From contig OX387183.1 in the NCBI GenBank assembly GCA_947561395.2, forward strand, positions 55,163,915-55,227,914: DNA of 64,000 bases, written 5' to 3'. The notes under the pieces were generated by a model. The model worked only from the letters and a program-made list of their open reading frames with translations. It was not told the origin of the DNA and made no database searches. Both the position numbers and the translations under genes were made by a program. The DNA comes from Buxus sempervirens. Its lineage: Eukaryota; Streptophyta; Magnoliopsida; Buxales; Buxaceae. Positions 1 through 13,200 of this stretch are shown here, in pieces. How positions within the stretch are numbered: position 1 is the first letter of the stretch; each line of letters opens with the position of its first letter.

Positions 1-350
1 TTCTTCTCCCTAGGCAGGCACGACTTCTCCCTAGGGCAGGGCACGACGAAGGTACGAGCCTCGTGTTCACGACGAATCTCCATCCTCGGTGATCCTCAAA
101 ACATGGATCCCGTTCACGAGACGTTCTGATTCCGAGCCGTTCCCTTCCGGCCACAGGGACTGGTGCTTCTTGTCTCCTTCCTCCATACACTCAACTCCTT
201 CCTCTAAATCTGCCAAAACCCCTTGAAGATTTTCCACAAACCCTAAGATTACGAAACACTACCTTTCAGGTTCGAGATCCCTGAAGCCACCGTCATTGAA
301 TCAGAGTTTCTCGTCGTTTGGCCCGATTCCTCACAAGGACGACATAAAGA
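1..350 (+). promoter_or_regulatory. Promoter / 5'-UTR region of the KH-domain gene
   Basis: GC-richer, CT-rich leader-like sequence with a telo-box-like AACCCTAAG near 239-247. An in-frame TAA at 345-347 precedes the first ATG at 351, which supports 351 as the start. A second open stretch in another frame (about 265-390) looks coding-like but ends at a TGA and cannot be joined to the KH exons by an obvious splice; I left it in the leader. Confidence 0.4.
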
Positions 351-3300
351 ATGCTTGGAATTCGTCGGAGGATCGATTTTGCTCGCCTGAATGAAGAAAC
401 GAAGTGGCGGAATCCTGTCGAGCTTGCTTCGGACAAAAAGCCAGAGAAATCTGATGTTTCGGACATCGTTTCGGAGGAACAAACATCGGCTGGAGAGAGA
501 CTTTTGGGTTCCATGAGTTTTCGATTGAAGATTCGATGGAATATTGCTTTTATGGCGTCAGTGAGTTATTTTTCTTGGAATTTTATTGAATTGTTCGATT
601 TTTGTTTGAACTACTTCGGCCGTCTTATGCAATCGAAACCGTCCTGATGTTAATAGTCGTATTGTTTATAATTACAGCTTGTGATTATAGCTTTCGCTTC
701 ACTTCTACACAAAAATTTCTCATTGCACAACCAGATATTTTCCTTCTTGGCCCCTTGAATTTCTTCTGGGTACAGATGCCAGGGAAGTTATCAGGTAGCT
801 GCTGCTCCCTGTTTTTCTTTCATTTTTTCTTATTGATTGTTTCCACAGGAAGTCTGTTACTGTGAGCTTTTTGAGATCGTGTCAGCAGTATTAATTATTT
901 GGAAATTTTCTATTATCTAGCCAACATATTCTCACCATTCACTTTCCCATTATGGAAGTTACCTTCTAGGAGTTGCTTGCTAGCTATCTCCTAGAGGAGT
1001 GGCTATAAGTGTATATGCTTCTGTATGGATCTTTTAAAAACTATCAGCAGATGGACATGATCACGTGTGTTTAATATGGTCCTGCTTGATATTGGAGAGT
1101 GAATTATCGTCACTTTCTTTTTTTGATATTCTCTCAATTTTTTTCCTGTTGCCTTTTAGACAATTTAGTTCTTTCTATGGTCGCACTTTAGGGGTGCCCA
1201 TCAACTCTTGGAGCAAACCACAAATCACAAGATTTCTTTGAGAGGGTGCCTGCAAGAGAAAAACATGTAAAAGCACTGTTTACGGACAAGGTTATCCACA
1301 AGATTGAAAATGATGTTGGTTGCAAAATTAAAATGGAAGAGAAGTTTATAATTGTCAGTGGAAAAGATAGGTTATGCTTGGCAAAAGGCGTGGATGCTGT
1401 GCACAAAGTAATTAAGGAAGAGGGTAATAGGCAGGGTTCCAGTTCTCACATGAACAGATCTAAGTCTCCTGAGAGAAGTCCCATTGTCTCTCGAATGGGG
1501 CGTTCTGAATCCCAAAAGTCTCTTCCTCGCCCAAGAAATACATCACATTTTCAGCAGAAATTTGGCAGACAAGAGAGAGCCTTGGAAGACCGTGTTTGGC
1601 ATGATTTACAACAGTTTTCAATGGGTTCTCCACAAGGTAGGACAGAAATACAGATGTTTAGTGCTGGTATGAAGCTGTTAAAACATTTCCAGAGCCCACT
1701 AGATCCAAATAAAAATTGCATCAGTTGTTTGTTTCCTTTAACTACTCAACTAATGATGTTATCTATTGCTTTCATCTTATTTTGCAGCAAGAGGTAAGTT
1801 CACATGTTCAGGCATTATGTGTTCGATTGTGAAGTACTTTTGGTGGGTGTTCTGAATTGAATCGATTGTCTCAAAAATGGAATTATTTAGTGAAAGCATG
1901 TCATGGAGTTGTTTGCATTGGATGATCTGAATCTAAAATAGAATGATAGATAAAGCTACTATATTTGTTGGACATCTCAAAATAAAGTGGATTTTTCCCA
2001 TAACATAATGTTCATTTCATGAAGCTTATGGTAATGATGGAGCAAGGGGCCGCCTAAGCCATTCAAAATCTCCAACACGCTCAACTTTTACTGGAAATGC
2101 TTTTAATTCATATGATGGTAATTCCCGGGGCAGTGACATCTATAAGAATGATGGATGGGATAGTGAGAGACATGGATCTGACATGTATTCTGGTCGTAAG
2201 GTTGAATATCCTGCCTATCCACAAACACTGGAAGAATTTGAACTTGAATACAAGAGGGAGGCCATGGAACGTGGTAGAACTCGTGACAAGGATGAAGGCG
2301 AAGAGAACTATAAGCACCGTGAGGTATGGATTTCTCTCTACTATGTTAGCATTTGGTTAAAATGATTTGAATGTTGGCCTAATGATGTATCCATGTTAAG
2401 CAATTTTTTTTTTGGATTATTTCCTAGTGCATTTATCGTTGATGACAGCCTTCAGACGTTTGGTAGTTGAGTCTTATACGCGGTAGATTCCTCTGTGGAC
2501 ACACCAAACCCGTAGCCATCCCAACACCAATGCCCCCTCGCCCCTCCTTTTCCTGTGGCGGTGGTATATCTTGATCACCAATGGCAAGTTCAATGCATAC
2601 ATGCTAGTAATCTCCTTTAGTCACCTCTAACCCCAAAGCCCTGTGAATGTTGGTAAATAGTTAAACAATTCAAGGCATGACTTGATCACACATAACATAA
2701 ACTGATTTTTTATTTAGTAGAAGTAAAATTATTTTGTGGAAATTTTGTTGTATTAGAATTAAGGGAAAATTACTGTACACACTATCTTTTAAAATATTAT
2801 TCCAAAATACACTACCTTCATAATTAAATGCCAAGTTTACACTTATTTTATAAACAATATGACAGAATGCCCTACTGCATATATCATAAGACAAAAAATA
2901 CCCCTTTTACCCCCGATTTACAACTCACAAACCGGTCTAAACAATAAAACCGTTGAACCTTACTCCTTTATTTTGGTTGTTCCAAACCAAAAAAAAAAAA
3001 TTTTCAATCAAAACCTTTCGTCTACCTTCTTCTATGGCTAAAAGATTAACAGAACATGGATTGGTGCTACTACTGCGATTGGTGCTTTTGTTGTGTTTGC
3101 TTCTTACCTGACATACTGAACCACAAGTATAAAAACTGGTTTATGAGTTGTGAACCGGGGGTAAAATGGGCAATTTTTGTCTCTTGACACATGCAGGAGG
3201 GCATTCTGTCATTTTGTTTATAAAACTAGTGTAAACTTAGCAATTAGTTGTGAAGGTAGTGCATTTTGGAATAAAGTTTTAAAATACAGGGTGTACAGTA

Positions 3301-6300
3301 ATTTTCCCAAGAATTAATATTTACGGTATTATTTTGGGAATGAGAACATATCTTTGAATGTTGGTAAATGGTGTAACAACTCAAGGCATGACTTGATCAC
3401 ACATAACATTAACTGATTTTTTATTTATTAAAAGTAAAATTATTTTCCACTACTTAGATGTGGAACTTTTGTTGTATTAGAATTCATATTTACGGTATTA
3501 TTTTGGGAATGAGAACATATCTTTGCATTAATTTTTTAAATGTTACCACCTGGTGCCCTATGTTTTCAAAGAAAGCGGCTTCATTATATTCATTCAGGCT
3601 TGCATGATTGCACCCCCATGTGTCCACACATAATTTAAATTTTGCTCATGTCTTTGTAAGCATATAGTTGCATATAGAAGGACGTCTGTTAGTTTTAGAT
3701 TTGATATGTCAAAAATCTGGATAGCAAATATTAGAATTCAAATAACTGTTTTAAAGAAATGGAGACAGCATATGAAAAAAAAAAAAGAAAAAGAAAAAAA
3801 AGATGAAACTATGCAGAGGCAAGTAGAAATTTCAATTTCTCATCATAAATTTAGGAAAACTATCAATTTATAAAAATTTCAGATCACAAAAATATGACAT
3901 GGGACAAGATGAAAGACCTCATTATTATTCATATTTATATTTTATTAATAGGGCCTAAAAGCTGTGTTTTAGTCACATTGAAATCATCAGTCCAGAAAGA
4001 AAATGAACACACATAGCATGTATGATCTATGTTTCTTGGCTCTTAAAATCTGCCAAAAGCTTTAAAACTTCACACAACATTGAAGTGCTGCAATGCGATG
4101 AATCCTTTTTGATATAAAAGAAATAAGATATACCCACACATGTACAAGATCTCTCATTTACAGAGAAAATTAGTTTATATTCCATATCATTTATTTCTGA
4201 TTAAGGATTGACAACCCTTTTTATCAACTTCAAAGTAGAAGACAAAAAAAAAATTGTTTAATACTTCTTCAAATTAACTCTCTTTTTCTTGCATACAATT
4301 AAAAGTGAATTATATCTTTAGTTGCCAATTGTTTTAATTTTTGTGGGAAAATGTAGTTCTAAATGGAGTTCTAAGAACATGCTTCTAGACCATGGTTGAA
4401 AGCTTGATATTACTTGAGGCTGATGGCGAGTTTACTCGCTAGTACCACCAATATCGGTTCAATTTGACCAGAAAAATTCTAAATACATTTTTATTTTAAA
4501 GCCGATTTTGCCAAAATATTCTTACAAAATTATAAAAACCCTAACTTAAACAAATATTCGATCAAAATGCTACTTAGGTGATTCATTTATTGATAAGTAA
4601 CATAAGTTCAGGTTTAAGATGATAATTATTGGATTTTAAAATACTCAACAAAAATTTCACAGTATATCTAATTAATTCATGCAAGTTTTTGGAAAGCATC
4701 ATGTAACATAGTAAATTATACTACAATAGTAAAAAGTAGTGTAATACTATGAAAATTAAAAATGCATCTATATCTTTAAAACATAGGGAAAGATCAATTA
4801 ATAATATTGAAACAAATACTCAACATGGACAATGAAATATGGTCATTAATGCAATTAAATATTATACATGTACTGTTTGCTCAATAACTGTTTGCGTAAT
4901 AATTAGCAGAAATGCATCAATATTTGTGAAAAATAAGAAAAAATAGGAGATATTCATTGAAATTGCAACAAAACTAGGCCATTCTTACAAATTTTTTTAG
5001 TATATAGGAATATATTAATGAAAATTAAAATAAATAAATTTCTATTAGTTACCAATAAGAACCAAGCAAACCCAAAGTTTTTTGCCACAATTGATTTCAT
5101 TCTTAAATGAATTAAGAAACCCAGAAAAAAATTTATCTTACCATGTCTTAGGGTCCTTGGAAACATCATTTGAGAATTAAAATGGAAAAAGGGGGATGAA
5201 AATACCTAATTTTTTTATTTCTTGACAAACTGCTCTTCCTCCTTCAGTCTATCAAATCCTTGCAATAGTCTTTGATTTGCATGGTCGACATTTCTAAATG
5301 AAAGAGAATTTTTTTTTGGGAATTTGGACAAAGGGGTTTGGAGAAATGAGCTCGGCACTACAAAAAATTGGGTCCATATTTTGTCTGCAGGCCATAGTTT
5401 GTATTCAGGTTTTTAAAGGCTGAATAATAAATATCGACTGATACTAATACATATTGTCCATTACATATTGTTATCTGTTGATAGCGTGGGTTCTGCAAAA
5501 CCAATGGTATCATGGCCTTAACTCATATTGGCTGAGATTTTAAGCCATATATGTGAGTCATATTGTGAAATGAATTTGCACATGATAGCTAAGGCTGCAA
5601 GATGGAACAAGTCCACATGCTTAGCTATCTCAACCTCCCCATGTGACAAGTTTTGGCCAAGGGCCTCTATCACCATCACAAAAGGGATGTTCTTTAACGT
5701 GGTACAATTCTAATATGATATCGAGTTCGATAACATGCTTGTCCAAAATGTATTATATTAGAGGATAGTCTGGATTAGACTCCTCCATTCTTCAACGGAA
5801 GGAAAACCATGATGCAGCAGTGGAACAAATGAATTGTGCCCTTAGTAACCAAATACTCCTAAAAATGGTGTTGCTTGATGCTCCATGTGCAGATTCTGTG
5901 GTTAAGAATGAATCTTCTAATGGAGCAAAGATACCATTAACTAAAGTTAAGGTTTTAACATTTCAATCCGTCTATAACTTGACATAATATAAGCTCAGAT
6001 TCAAGAACAAGCAGGTTTTAAATGACAGAAGCTGAGGATACTGATTCTTGACATGCTTCGTACATATGTATATGTATATATTTGCATGTACACATATTGA
6101 TATATAACATACATATTTGGAATTTAACGTGTCTTCTTTCTTGTACTTTGTGATCATCGATTGTCGTATACATGTTTTTGTGAGGAAACATAAACAATAT
6201 TGCCATTTGTTGAAAACTATAGCCAACTGACATTATAGCTTCTGCACCTGTGATTCTGACTTGTTAGGTCTCTGAGTTTTACAGGCTATAAGGGAAATGA

Positions 6301-6617
6301 GAGAAAACTATATGAAGAGACTGGCTATCCTAAGGGGCAAGCATGCAAAACAGTGGGAGGAGTTTCTTCAACTTGATATCCAAAGGCAGCAACGGGCACG
6401 CCAGGACAGATCTGCATCAGGCTTTGGTGGTTATAATGGGCCTAATTATGATCACTCAGGAAATTCGAGTTATGTGGGATCAAATTTACCCATGGATTCA
6501 AGGGGTAGGTACCCACATCCTGCTGAAAATTACACTTCCTCAAGGTCTCATGAAAGCTACGATGAGTATCAGTGCCAGAGACATGATGATTTTGCAAAAG
6601 CATACGGCCGGTACTGA
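351..6617 (+). CDS. KH-domain RNA-binding protein, four coding exons, about 428 aa
   Basis: Exons read 351-560, 1192-1636, 2025-2323 and 6285-6617, all with GT-AG borders and consistent phases (0, 1, 0); the total is 1287 nt including the TGA stop. Residues about 98-145, from ALFTDKVIHKIEN to AVHKVIKEEG, fit a type-I KH fold, although the GXXG loop is not canonical. A Ser/Arg-rich stretch follows (NRSKSPERSPIVSRMGRSES), then a charged region, and a C-terminal helix-rich segment (MRENYMKRLAILRGKHAKQW) ending in a Tyr/Ser/Gly-rich tail. A role in mRNA processing or RNA binding is inferred from the KH and RS-like segments, not shown. The last intron is about 4 kb and carries transposon insertions. 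The start is the first ATG after an in-frame stop. Exon 1 is the least certain part; the other three exons are well supported. Confidence 0.75.
2645..3526. repeat. Tandem duplication in intron 3, first copy split by a MITE
   Basis: A unit of about 165-170 bp, beginning AATGTTGGTAAAT and ending GAGAACATATCTTTG, occurs twice head-to-tail. Copy 1 is 2645-2762 plus 3309-3355, interrupted by the MITE at 2763-3308. Copy 2 is 3356-3526 and is uninterrupted. Both share the stretch AAGGCATGACTTGATCACAC. The duplication therefore predates the MITE. Confidence 0.8.
2763..3308. mobile_element. 546-bp MITE with long terminal inverted repeats (Mutator-like)
   Basis: The ends GGGAAAATTACTGTACAC and GTGTACAGTAATTTTCCC are perfect reverse complements, and the inverted repeats extend about 190 bp inward with scattered mismatches. 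Flanks TAGAATTAA and AAGAATTAA form a near-perfect 9-bp target duplication, as made by Mutator-superfamily transposases. Only a short centre lies between the arms and no transposase is present. The element sits inside intron 3 of the KH gene. Confidence 0.8.
5769..5987 (+). other. Coding-looking 72-codon open segment in intron 3 (cryptic exon or gene fragment)
   Basis: Directly after an AG (GGATAG) an open frame runs 72 codons to TAA. Its composition is protein-like (for example AAVEQMNCALSNQILLKMVL). Its frame is compatible with the phase-0 junction between exons 3 and 4 of the KH gene, but no strong GT donor follows. I do not recognise the family. It may be an alternative exon, a captured gene fragment or chance. 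Confidence 0.25.
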
Positions 6618-7624
6618 ATGGCAATCAGACGGACTTAGGATTTGGTGAGTTGTCTGACCCACTCTGTAACTAGAAATGTATAGTGTACAGGAAGTTCTCC
6701 TCATATGGCTCCAAAAGGATTCATTCAATTCCTCATGGCTCGTTCTTTCTTTGTCTTGAGAACCTGAATGGGGTAAGTGGAATTCATGTGTCAAGCAAGG
6801 TGGGGAGGACTCGTATGAGATGCTCTGAGTTCTGATTTTGGTTCTTTAGTGTTTCCTGTGCCTTTTTAGAACCGAGTGTCCTGGATCTTGTCACCCCTAG
6901 TTTTTGGAAAGGTTCCTATTTTGGAGGGAAAATGGTGATACTGTGCTGGGCATACAGAGCCGTTGTGAGCCAATTTTGAGACATCGTACCATTCAGGCCC
7001 TGTAGAGGGAGTTGATTTCCTATTGTTTTATTTCCTCTTCCTCTGTGGATGTCGGAATCCTAGTGAGAAAGATGTGCCTCAAGGGCATTTCAAAGATTCT
7101 TGATGTTTTGCTTTCAGCTTAAATTCCCTTTCAAATGTTTTCAGGGAATGAATGTTGTTCGTGTTCAAGTAGTGCTGAAGCGCCTGGAATCAATAGGTAT
7201 GTCATTTTAGTTTTTGAGCTTAATGGAACCTTGCCTCATTGGGTCTTGGTTGGATGTTACTGCTCTATTGTAGCTCACTGTAAGCGAAAAGTTTGAATTC
7301 ATGGTTTTGGATTAGGGCTAATCCCTCGAGTTGGAATGGAATTTTTAGTTTTTGAACTTAAAATTACCCCTTTTACTGCTCTCGAAGCGGACAACATGGT
7401 TGAATGAATTAGTGGACTGGCAGAAGATTGTACTGTTTCGTTACCATGCGAGTTGTGTTACAGGATTTGGCCTATTTTTCATGGTGGCATATTTTTTGTG
7501 CCACAATTATTTTGAAACAACTTCATGGGGTTTGAAAACAAGTTTTGGCCATACCAGGAAAAAAATGTAAGGAAATTTAGCTAAGATTTTAGTCACGCTA
7601 TTTCCACCTTTCCAGGGGATGTAA
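6618..7624 (+). other. 3'-UTR / downstream region of the KH gene
   Basis: About 1 kb without a convincing open frame. The first several hundred bases continue the base composition of the last exon and probably include the 3'-UTR. No other feature is seen before the Harbinger-like element. Confidence 0.4.
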
Positions 7625-9236
7625 GGTAGTGTTTGGTTCCTTGGATTTTGAAGGAAAAGAAAAGAAATTTGCAAAAGTTTCGTTTCTCCTGTTTGGTATC
7701 ATCTAAGAAAGTTAACTTTGAAAGAAAAGGAAAGAAAATTTTACCAAAAATTTTCTTTCCATCGGCCTAAATATTTCTCTCTCGAAACCTGGTCATTTTG
7801 AAAGAAACGAAAATAGGAGAGATTTGGGGAGAAACTTCTATCGACAAAACGCGCGAATACCCCGACCATAACCCCTTCCAAATCTCGACCCCAAAGCATG
7901 AAGGTTCCTCTTCCTCGTTGAATGCTTCTCTTCTTTCGACGAAGAAGCAACCATTGTTCAGATGAGCCAGTGAGAGACGGACATGGAAGGAATCGATCGT
8001 TGAGGTTATAAAGCAGTATAAGATAGCAAAAGAGAAACAGAACAAGAAAACCCCAGTAGAGAGGAGGCTGAACATGATTTCTTCTCATTTTCTGTTCTTC
8101 TCTATGATTACGAGAAGGGTCTTTTTTCATTTACTGTTGACAGATCAGAAGAGATGAAACGATGAGAGTTCTGGGGCAGAGATCGTGAAATCGAGTTTCT
8201 TCAAAGCTAGCGTTTGTTTCTTGTTTCTGTTGGAAGTGTGTTTTGTTTTGGATTTCATTTCTGGGTTGTTGTTATTTTTGGGTTTTTGTAGAGTTAGCAG
8301 GGGTTAGTGTTTTGGGAGGGCGTTTTTTTGAGGTGGAGGAGTTGGGAGGTGGGTTTAGTTGGGTTTTTGTTTCCTTGTTTTGTCTTGAGTTGGATGTTTG
8401 TGTTTTTTTTTTTAGTCGTAGCAAGAATGTAGGTCACACAATTTGTAATTGCCATCACATAAATCCTGGAAAAACTGGTAAGAAATTGAAATCAAAATTT
8501 TCATCATAGTGGCTGTATCTCTTCAAGTGCAAAATTACGAAGGTCAGATTAAATGTGCTTCTCCTCGTCGTAGTGGCTGTATCTCTTCGGTCCAATTCCT
8601 TTGCCATCAGTTGCCTTCAAAATGCAGGCTCTACCGGCTGTACCTCTTCGGCATGTTGTCCTTCCTAAGCCAACTAACATGAATCAAAAATGTGCTTCTC
8701 CTCATCGTAAACTACAAACCCTACTTGCTTCTCTTCCCAAGCTCCTTCGTCCTCCTTAATCTTCTTACAGGAAACTAGGGAAGGATGGCAGTGAAGTGGG
8801 ATCAGAGAGGGCTTCGTCAGTTTGATTATTTCGTTTCAGTTGGATGTTTGTGTTGACTGTTGTTGTGATAAGGAAAAATATGGGGTTTCGATTTTGATCT
8901 GTTGGAGGTCATTTGGTGATGAAACGTTGTTGTGTTTACTTCCGTTGTTAGAAAGTTTGAGATTTGGGGTTTTGAGTTGAATCATTTGTAAATCTCAATT
9001 TTGCTTTGGGACCAATACTGAAAACGACATTGATGGGGTTGGTTGCTTGGTTTCGTTTCAATTTTCTTTGCAAATAACCAAACAAAAGAAAGTAATTTCT
9101 TAAAAAATTTCTTCTTTGTTTTCTCTAGCAAACCAAACAAGAGAAAATTCATTCATTTCTTTTCTTTTCTCTTCTTTTCATTTCTTTTTGGGGTTTCTTT
9201 TCTTTTCTCCCCAAATCCAAGATTCCAAACACAGCC
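7625..9236. mobile_element. 1.6-kb non-autonomous Harbinger-like element
   Basis: The ends GGTAGTGTTTGGTTCCTTGG and the reverse complement of the right end, GGCTGTGTTTGGAATCTTGG, are matching inverted repeats; AAAAG-rich subterminal sequence follows on both sides. TAA flanks both ends, the target duplication typical of PIF/Harbinger elements. The interior carries no recognisable transposase, only AG/CT-rich DNA and a short repeated motif (GTGGCTGTATCTCTTC at about 8507 and 8571). It lies between the KH and GPN1 genes. Confidence 0.65.
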
Positions 9237-9386
9237 TAAGGAAACAACTTCAACGATTAACATTTTAAGTCCACATTTATTCGTAAATTGATGCGTGTTT
9301 GGACGGCTAGTCATCTATGGATGGCCTTAATCAACTTCCCAAGCTTCAAAGCCAAGATCAGCAAAAAATAAAGTGCCCTACGTTAA

Positions 9387-9647
9387 CCTACTCTTTTACT
9401 TTTTTCTGAAATCCACCATGATCAAACCAGTGGTTCCAGTCCGTCACCACAATCACCCGTAGCAGTAGGAGTTGATGTTGATGGGAGCCTCAAGATTTGT
9501 TTTGCTCAACAGACAGCAGAAAGTCCATTTGAAACTATGATTCAAAAGCTTACTCTACAAGATAGGTGGCATCATCAACTCGTCAAGTCCATTTCGAGCA
9601 ACGCAACGCCTGGAAGTTCTTTTATGTATCCTTCTGGGCTTCCATGA
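9387..9647 (+). pseudogene. Possible unrecognised gene fragment
   Basis: An 86-codon frame without an early ATG ends at TGA (9645-9647). It has protein-like composition, including GVDVDGSLKICFAQQTAESP and ETMIQKLTLQDRWHHQLVKS. No domain is recognised and no splice partners are evident. It may be an exon remnant left between the Harbinger-like element and GPN1. Confidence 0.2.
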
Positions 9648-10275
9648 AATTGCACTGAACATGGTAAGGAGGGAACTTGCTCAGACAAGCTTAAGAACGA
9701 GAAGTAACAAAGGCCACGGTAAATTATTGAAAAAGGGAAAGTGATTGCAAATCAATATATATGAGAAGTTTGTACCAGCACGAAGTTTTGATTTGGAACT
9801 TATGACGTATCCTGCCCTTACACTTCGGATTAGATCCAATCGTACCTCATCGAACCAGACATCAAAAATCATAACTCATCCAGTAGTCGTCGATGATTGT
9901 CATATTCTCAAATCAAAAGACCGTTGCCATGCCTGTCATTTTCAGATGGGATGCAGGCACTAGTATTAGCAACATAAATTGATTTTTAACCCAGTAAATA
10001 CTTGCAATCTCCATTCTAAAACCAAAAGTTGTATGAGCTTTCACTGAAGTAGTGTCAGAAATTATACAAATCGTGCCAACATCAGTAAATAACCATGACA
10101 CAGCCAACCGGCAAAACATCAGTAAATATCCATACACACCCCAACCGGCAGCCATTAAGGAAAATCTTATCCAACAAAATGTCTATTATCACATCCATTC
10201 GTTGAGTCCCACAGGTTAGATACGTCTTTAAGATCCTATACAAATTCGTTGTTTGATGAAATCATTTGAAGCAAA
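9648..10275. other. Intergenic / 3' flank of GPN1
   Basis: About 630 bp directly downstream (minus strand) of the GPN1 stop codon. It probably includes the GPN1 3'-UTR. No gene, RNA or repeat is seen. Confidence 0.4.
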
Positions 10276-13200
10276 TCAAGGTCTCAAAGAAAACCTTGCA
10301 ATCTCTTCATCTTCATCCTCGTCTATCTCCTCTTCCTCCTCAGTAAACCTTGCATAATCATCTTCTAATTCCTCATCTTCATCATCATCCATTGTGGTTC
10401 CATGACCAGCTTCTTTATCCTTCAAGCCAGTGCTCAAGACCACAGTTTCCCCATGGCTTTTCTCCATGTCCTTTCTTAGCTTATCCATGTTCTCACGCCT
10501 GCGTTCCTCCTCCAGACGTTGCTTCTCTGCCCGTCTCTTGTCAAGATCAACCCTGAAAAAACAGCCACAATATATCTAAGAACAGGGAAACGTCATCTCG
10601 ATAACAAGTCAGGATCATTAAACCCTCACAAATTAGCCATGCCTATAATCCAGCCAATTGAAACTGCTAACTTCACACAGGTCTCTGTTAATGCGGACAG
10701 GACATATCTACCACAGCCAAAAATCATTTTCACTTTTTATAATATTTGATGACAAATAAAAGTGAGGACTTTTGTTAAGTGACCAGCTATCAGGGTCGCA
10801 AATGGCGAAAAAACATTTGACACCTTTTAAGTTGTTGAGCTAACATGCCTCCATGGAAGGGAAGTCAGCTAAAGAGTAGCAACCACACCAATCATTAGTG
10901 GTTTGAGTTTATCTAACACAAAACCATTAATTTTGAAATTCAGCCTGTCAAGAACTCTTTCATGGAGAGGTTATACGGAGATCCCACCCTTAACTGGAGG
11001 TTAGTTGCAGTTGCAGTTGATGGTAACTGGTAACAGCAGCTATTATAAGACTTTAAGTATGGATGATGCTAGACTTCGCAAAAAAGCAGTATTCATGACA
11101 CTTGAACTCATGTGCACTTGTAATAATAACAGTGATAATTCAAGAAATTTGAACTCAGAGAGCACATGCATAAGCACTTAATATCCAAATCTCTGGATAC
11201 CTCTGGTGCATATGCATGCTCATATGCGGAAACAGGAAGCCAAATGACATCCAAGGCCTGAGGTCTCAAGTGCACATGAGCTCAAGCATTTTGCATCATA
11301 AATTTTAGAAGACAATATTAATAAATTGTCCAAGTTCTGGCAATACTTATAGGTTTCCATGTATTCTTCAGCACTTGCTTCAATCGCCTTAAAGAATGAA
11401 TCCAGTCCAGCACCAGAAACTGCAGAGACTCCAACAGAACGAAGATTCTTATAGAACTCTTCAAGCACAAGGGTAAGGCTCCTGGTTAGGGTTGATGTAT
11501 ATGAGTTGTCAGATTCTAGTGCTGCTAAAAATACCTCAAAATCCTCCATCCACTGCATTCACAAAGTCACCAATGCATAATTAACCACCACAAATAAGGT
11601 ACAAAGTTGGAACATAGCAGTTGAAAGGCAGGGACTACAAAGAAAGAAACATCAGCATTCCAAACAATAAGACAGGATGAATAGCCAACATACAGAAAGT
11701 TCCATTTTATAACCCTCAAAAATAGAAACAATAATAGAATGTTTCATTTAAGATGCAAACAATTATTGGACTCGGAAGTAGTTATAAGATTTCCATAAAT
11801 CAAATGTTTCGTTTAAAATGTAAAGAGATTATTGCTGGGCTCACAAGTAGTTATAAGATTTCCCTATAGAATGATGGTACAAGTATCCAAGAACTGTTAA
11901 TATACTTCATGGCCATTTCCACACACCTTTAGAGACAGGAGCTCACCCTACTGCAACTCATATAAAATTTTATTAGTATATCAACCTAGGTTAATATAGT
12001 GGAATTTTATCTCCCAATATAAATAAAAAAAAAAAGTTAAGTGAAGAATTATTTCCTAATGCAAACAAATCATATGCTTCCCATAATAAACTAATAGAAA
12101 TGATTCCACTGAAAAGTTCCCTTCATCATTATATCAAACAACACACACAACCCCAACCCCCCCCAACGAAAAGAACAACTCACACCAAAAAAAAAAAGAG
12201 GAAATCAGGCTGACATTGCTAGGCATGCAGTAACATAGCTATCCATAGAGGAAATCATGATAATTGAATAAATGTAAAACCCCTACTTCTTTGTCATTAT
12301 GCAAAACTATATCTGTTATCACAATAAAATAGGCCCCGCACATTGTCAAATAAAATTAAACAAACGAGCAGCTCTTCCATGTCACTAGTCCATGAATTTT
12401 CAAAGCAGATGCTGTCTAGGTAGAATAATACATACAATGAGTCCACCTTTGCGCCTAAATGGCATCTAAAATAATTTCCAACATATATTTATAAGGTATG
12501 TCTAGATTCCACGCTATTTCCACTTCAAATTCAGGCTGCTTTCAGGTAAGGATTCATTGACACTCCTTATCTAATTTCTACTACATATTTACATAGCAGA
12601 ATTTCCAAATTCTGCCATTTCCACTTCTAATTCATGGCGGATTCTGGTAAGGATTCAAACAACTCAAAGTCCCCATCAAGTCCAAACACTAGCAAAATCT
12701 GAACATGGACTAGGTAATATACAAGCATTGATATATTAGAAAATAATGTATCCATACAAACATAAGCTATTGGACAAACAGCAAGGACCTCTAATAGTCA
12801 TATAAAATGACATAAATGAACTTGATAGTGTTATATTACCTTCCCAAAAATCTCTCAAGAAAAACAAAAAGAATTCTCTTGTTGACTATCTTGTGTAAAC
12901 AAAGGCCAAAAAAGAATGAGGAAAAAAAAAATACAAGAGTGCTGCACAAAAAAAAAAAAAAAAAAAAAAAGGCATAAAGTATCAGAATACAACATACATT
13001 CAACATGCCCTTAACCAATTTAAGAAGAATTATTTTCAAGATCTACAGGTTGTTCAGTCTATGATCCCACATTCATTAAAATCAATTGGCACTTCTCTTT
13101 CACTCTTTTTTTCCGTTATCTTTTTCTTTTCCCTCTTAAATGAATGGACTTCCCATAACATTCGTCTTGGTATCGCCAATAAAAGAACAGAACTGAGAAC

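Noticed and set aside
5356..5370. CACTACAAAAAAT, like a CACTA transposon end
   Set aside because: No matching inverted end or 3-bp duplication was found nearby.
7741..8130. 129-codon minus-strand frame in the Harbinger-like element
   Set aside because: No transposase motifs (no DDE or Myb-like features); probably chance in AG/CT-rich DNA.
12949..12971. Long poly-A run in GPN1 intron 4 as a retroposon tail
   Set aside because: No adjacent coding or SINE body and no target duplication.
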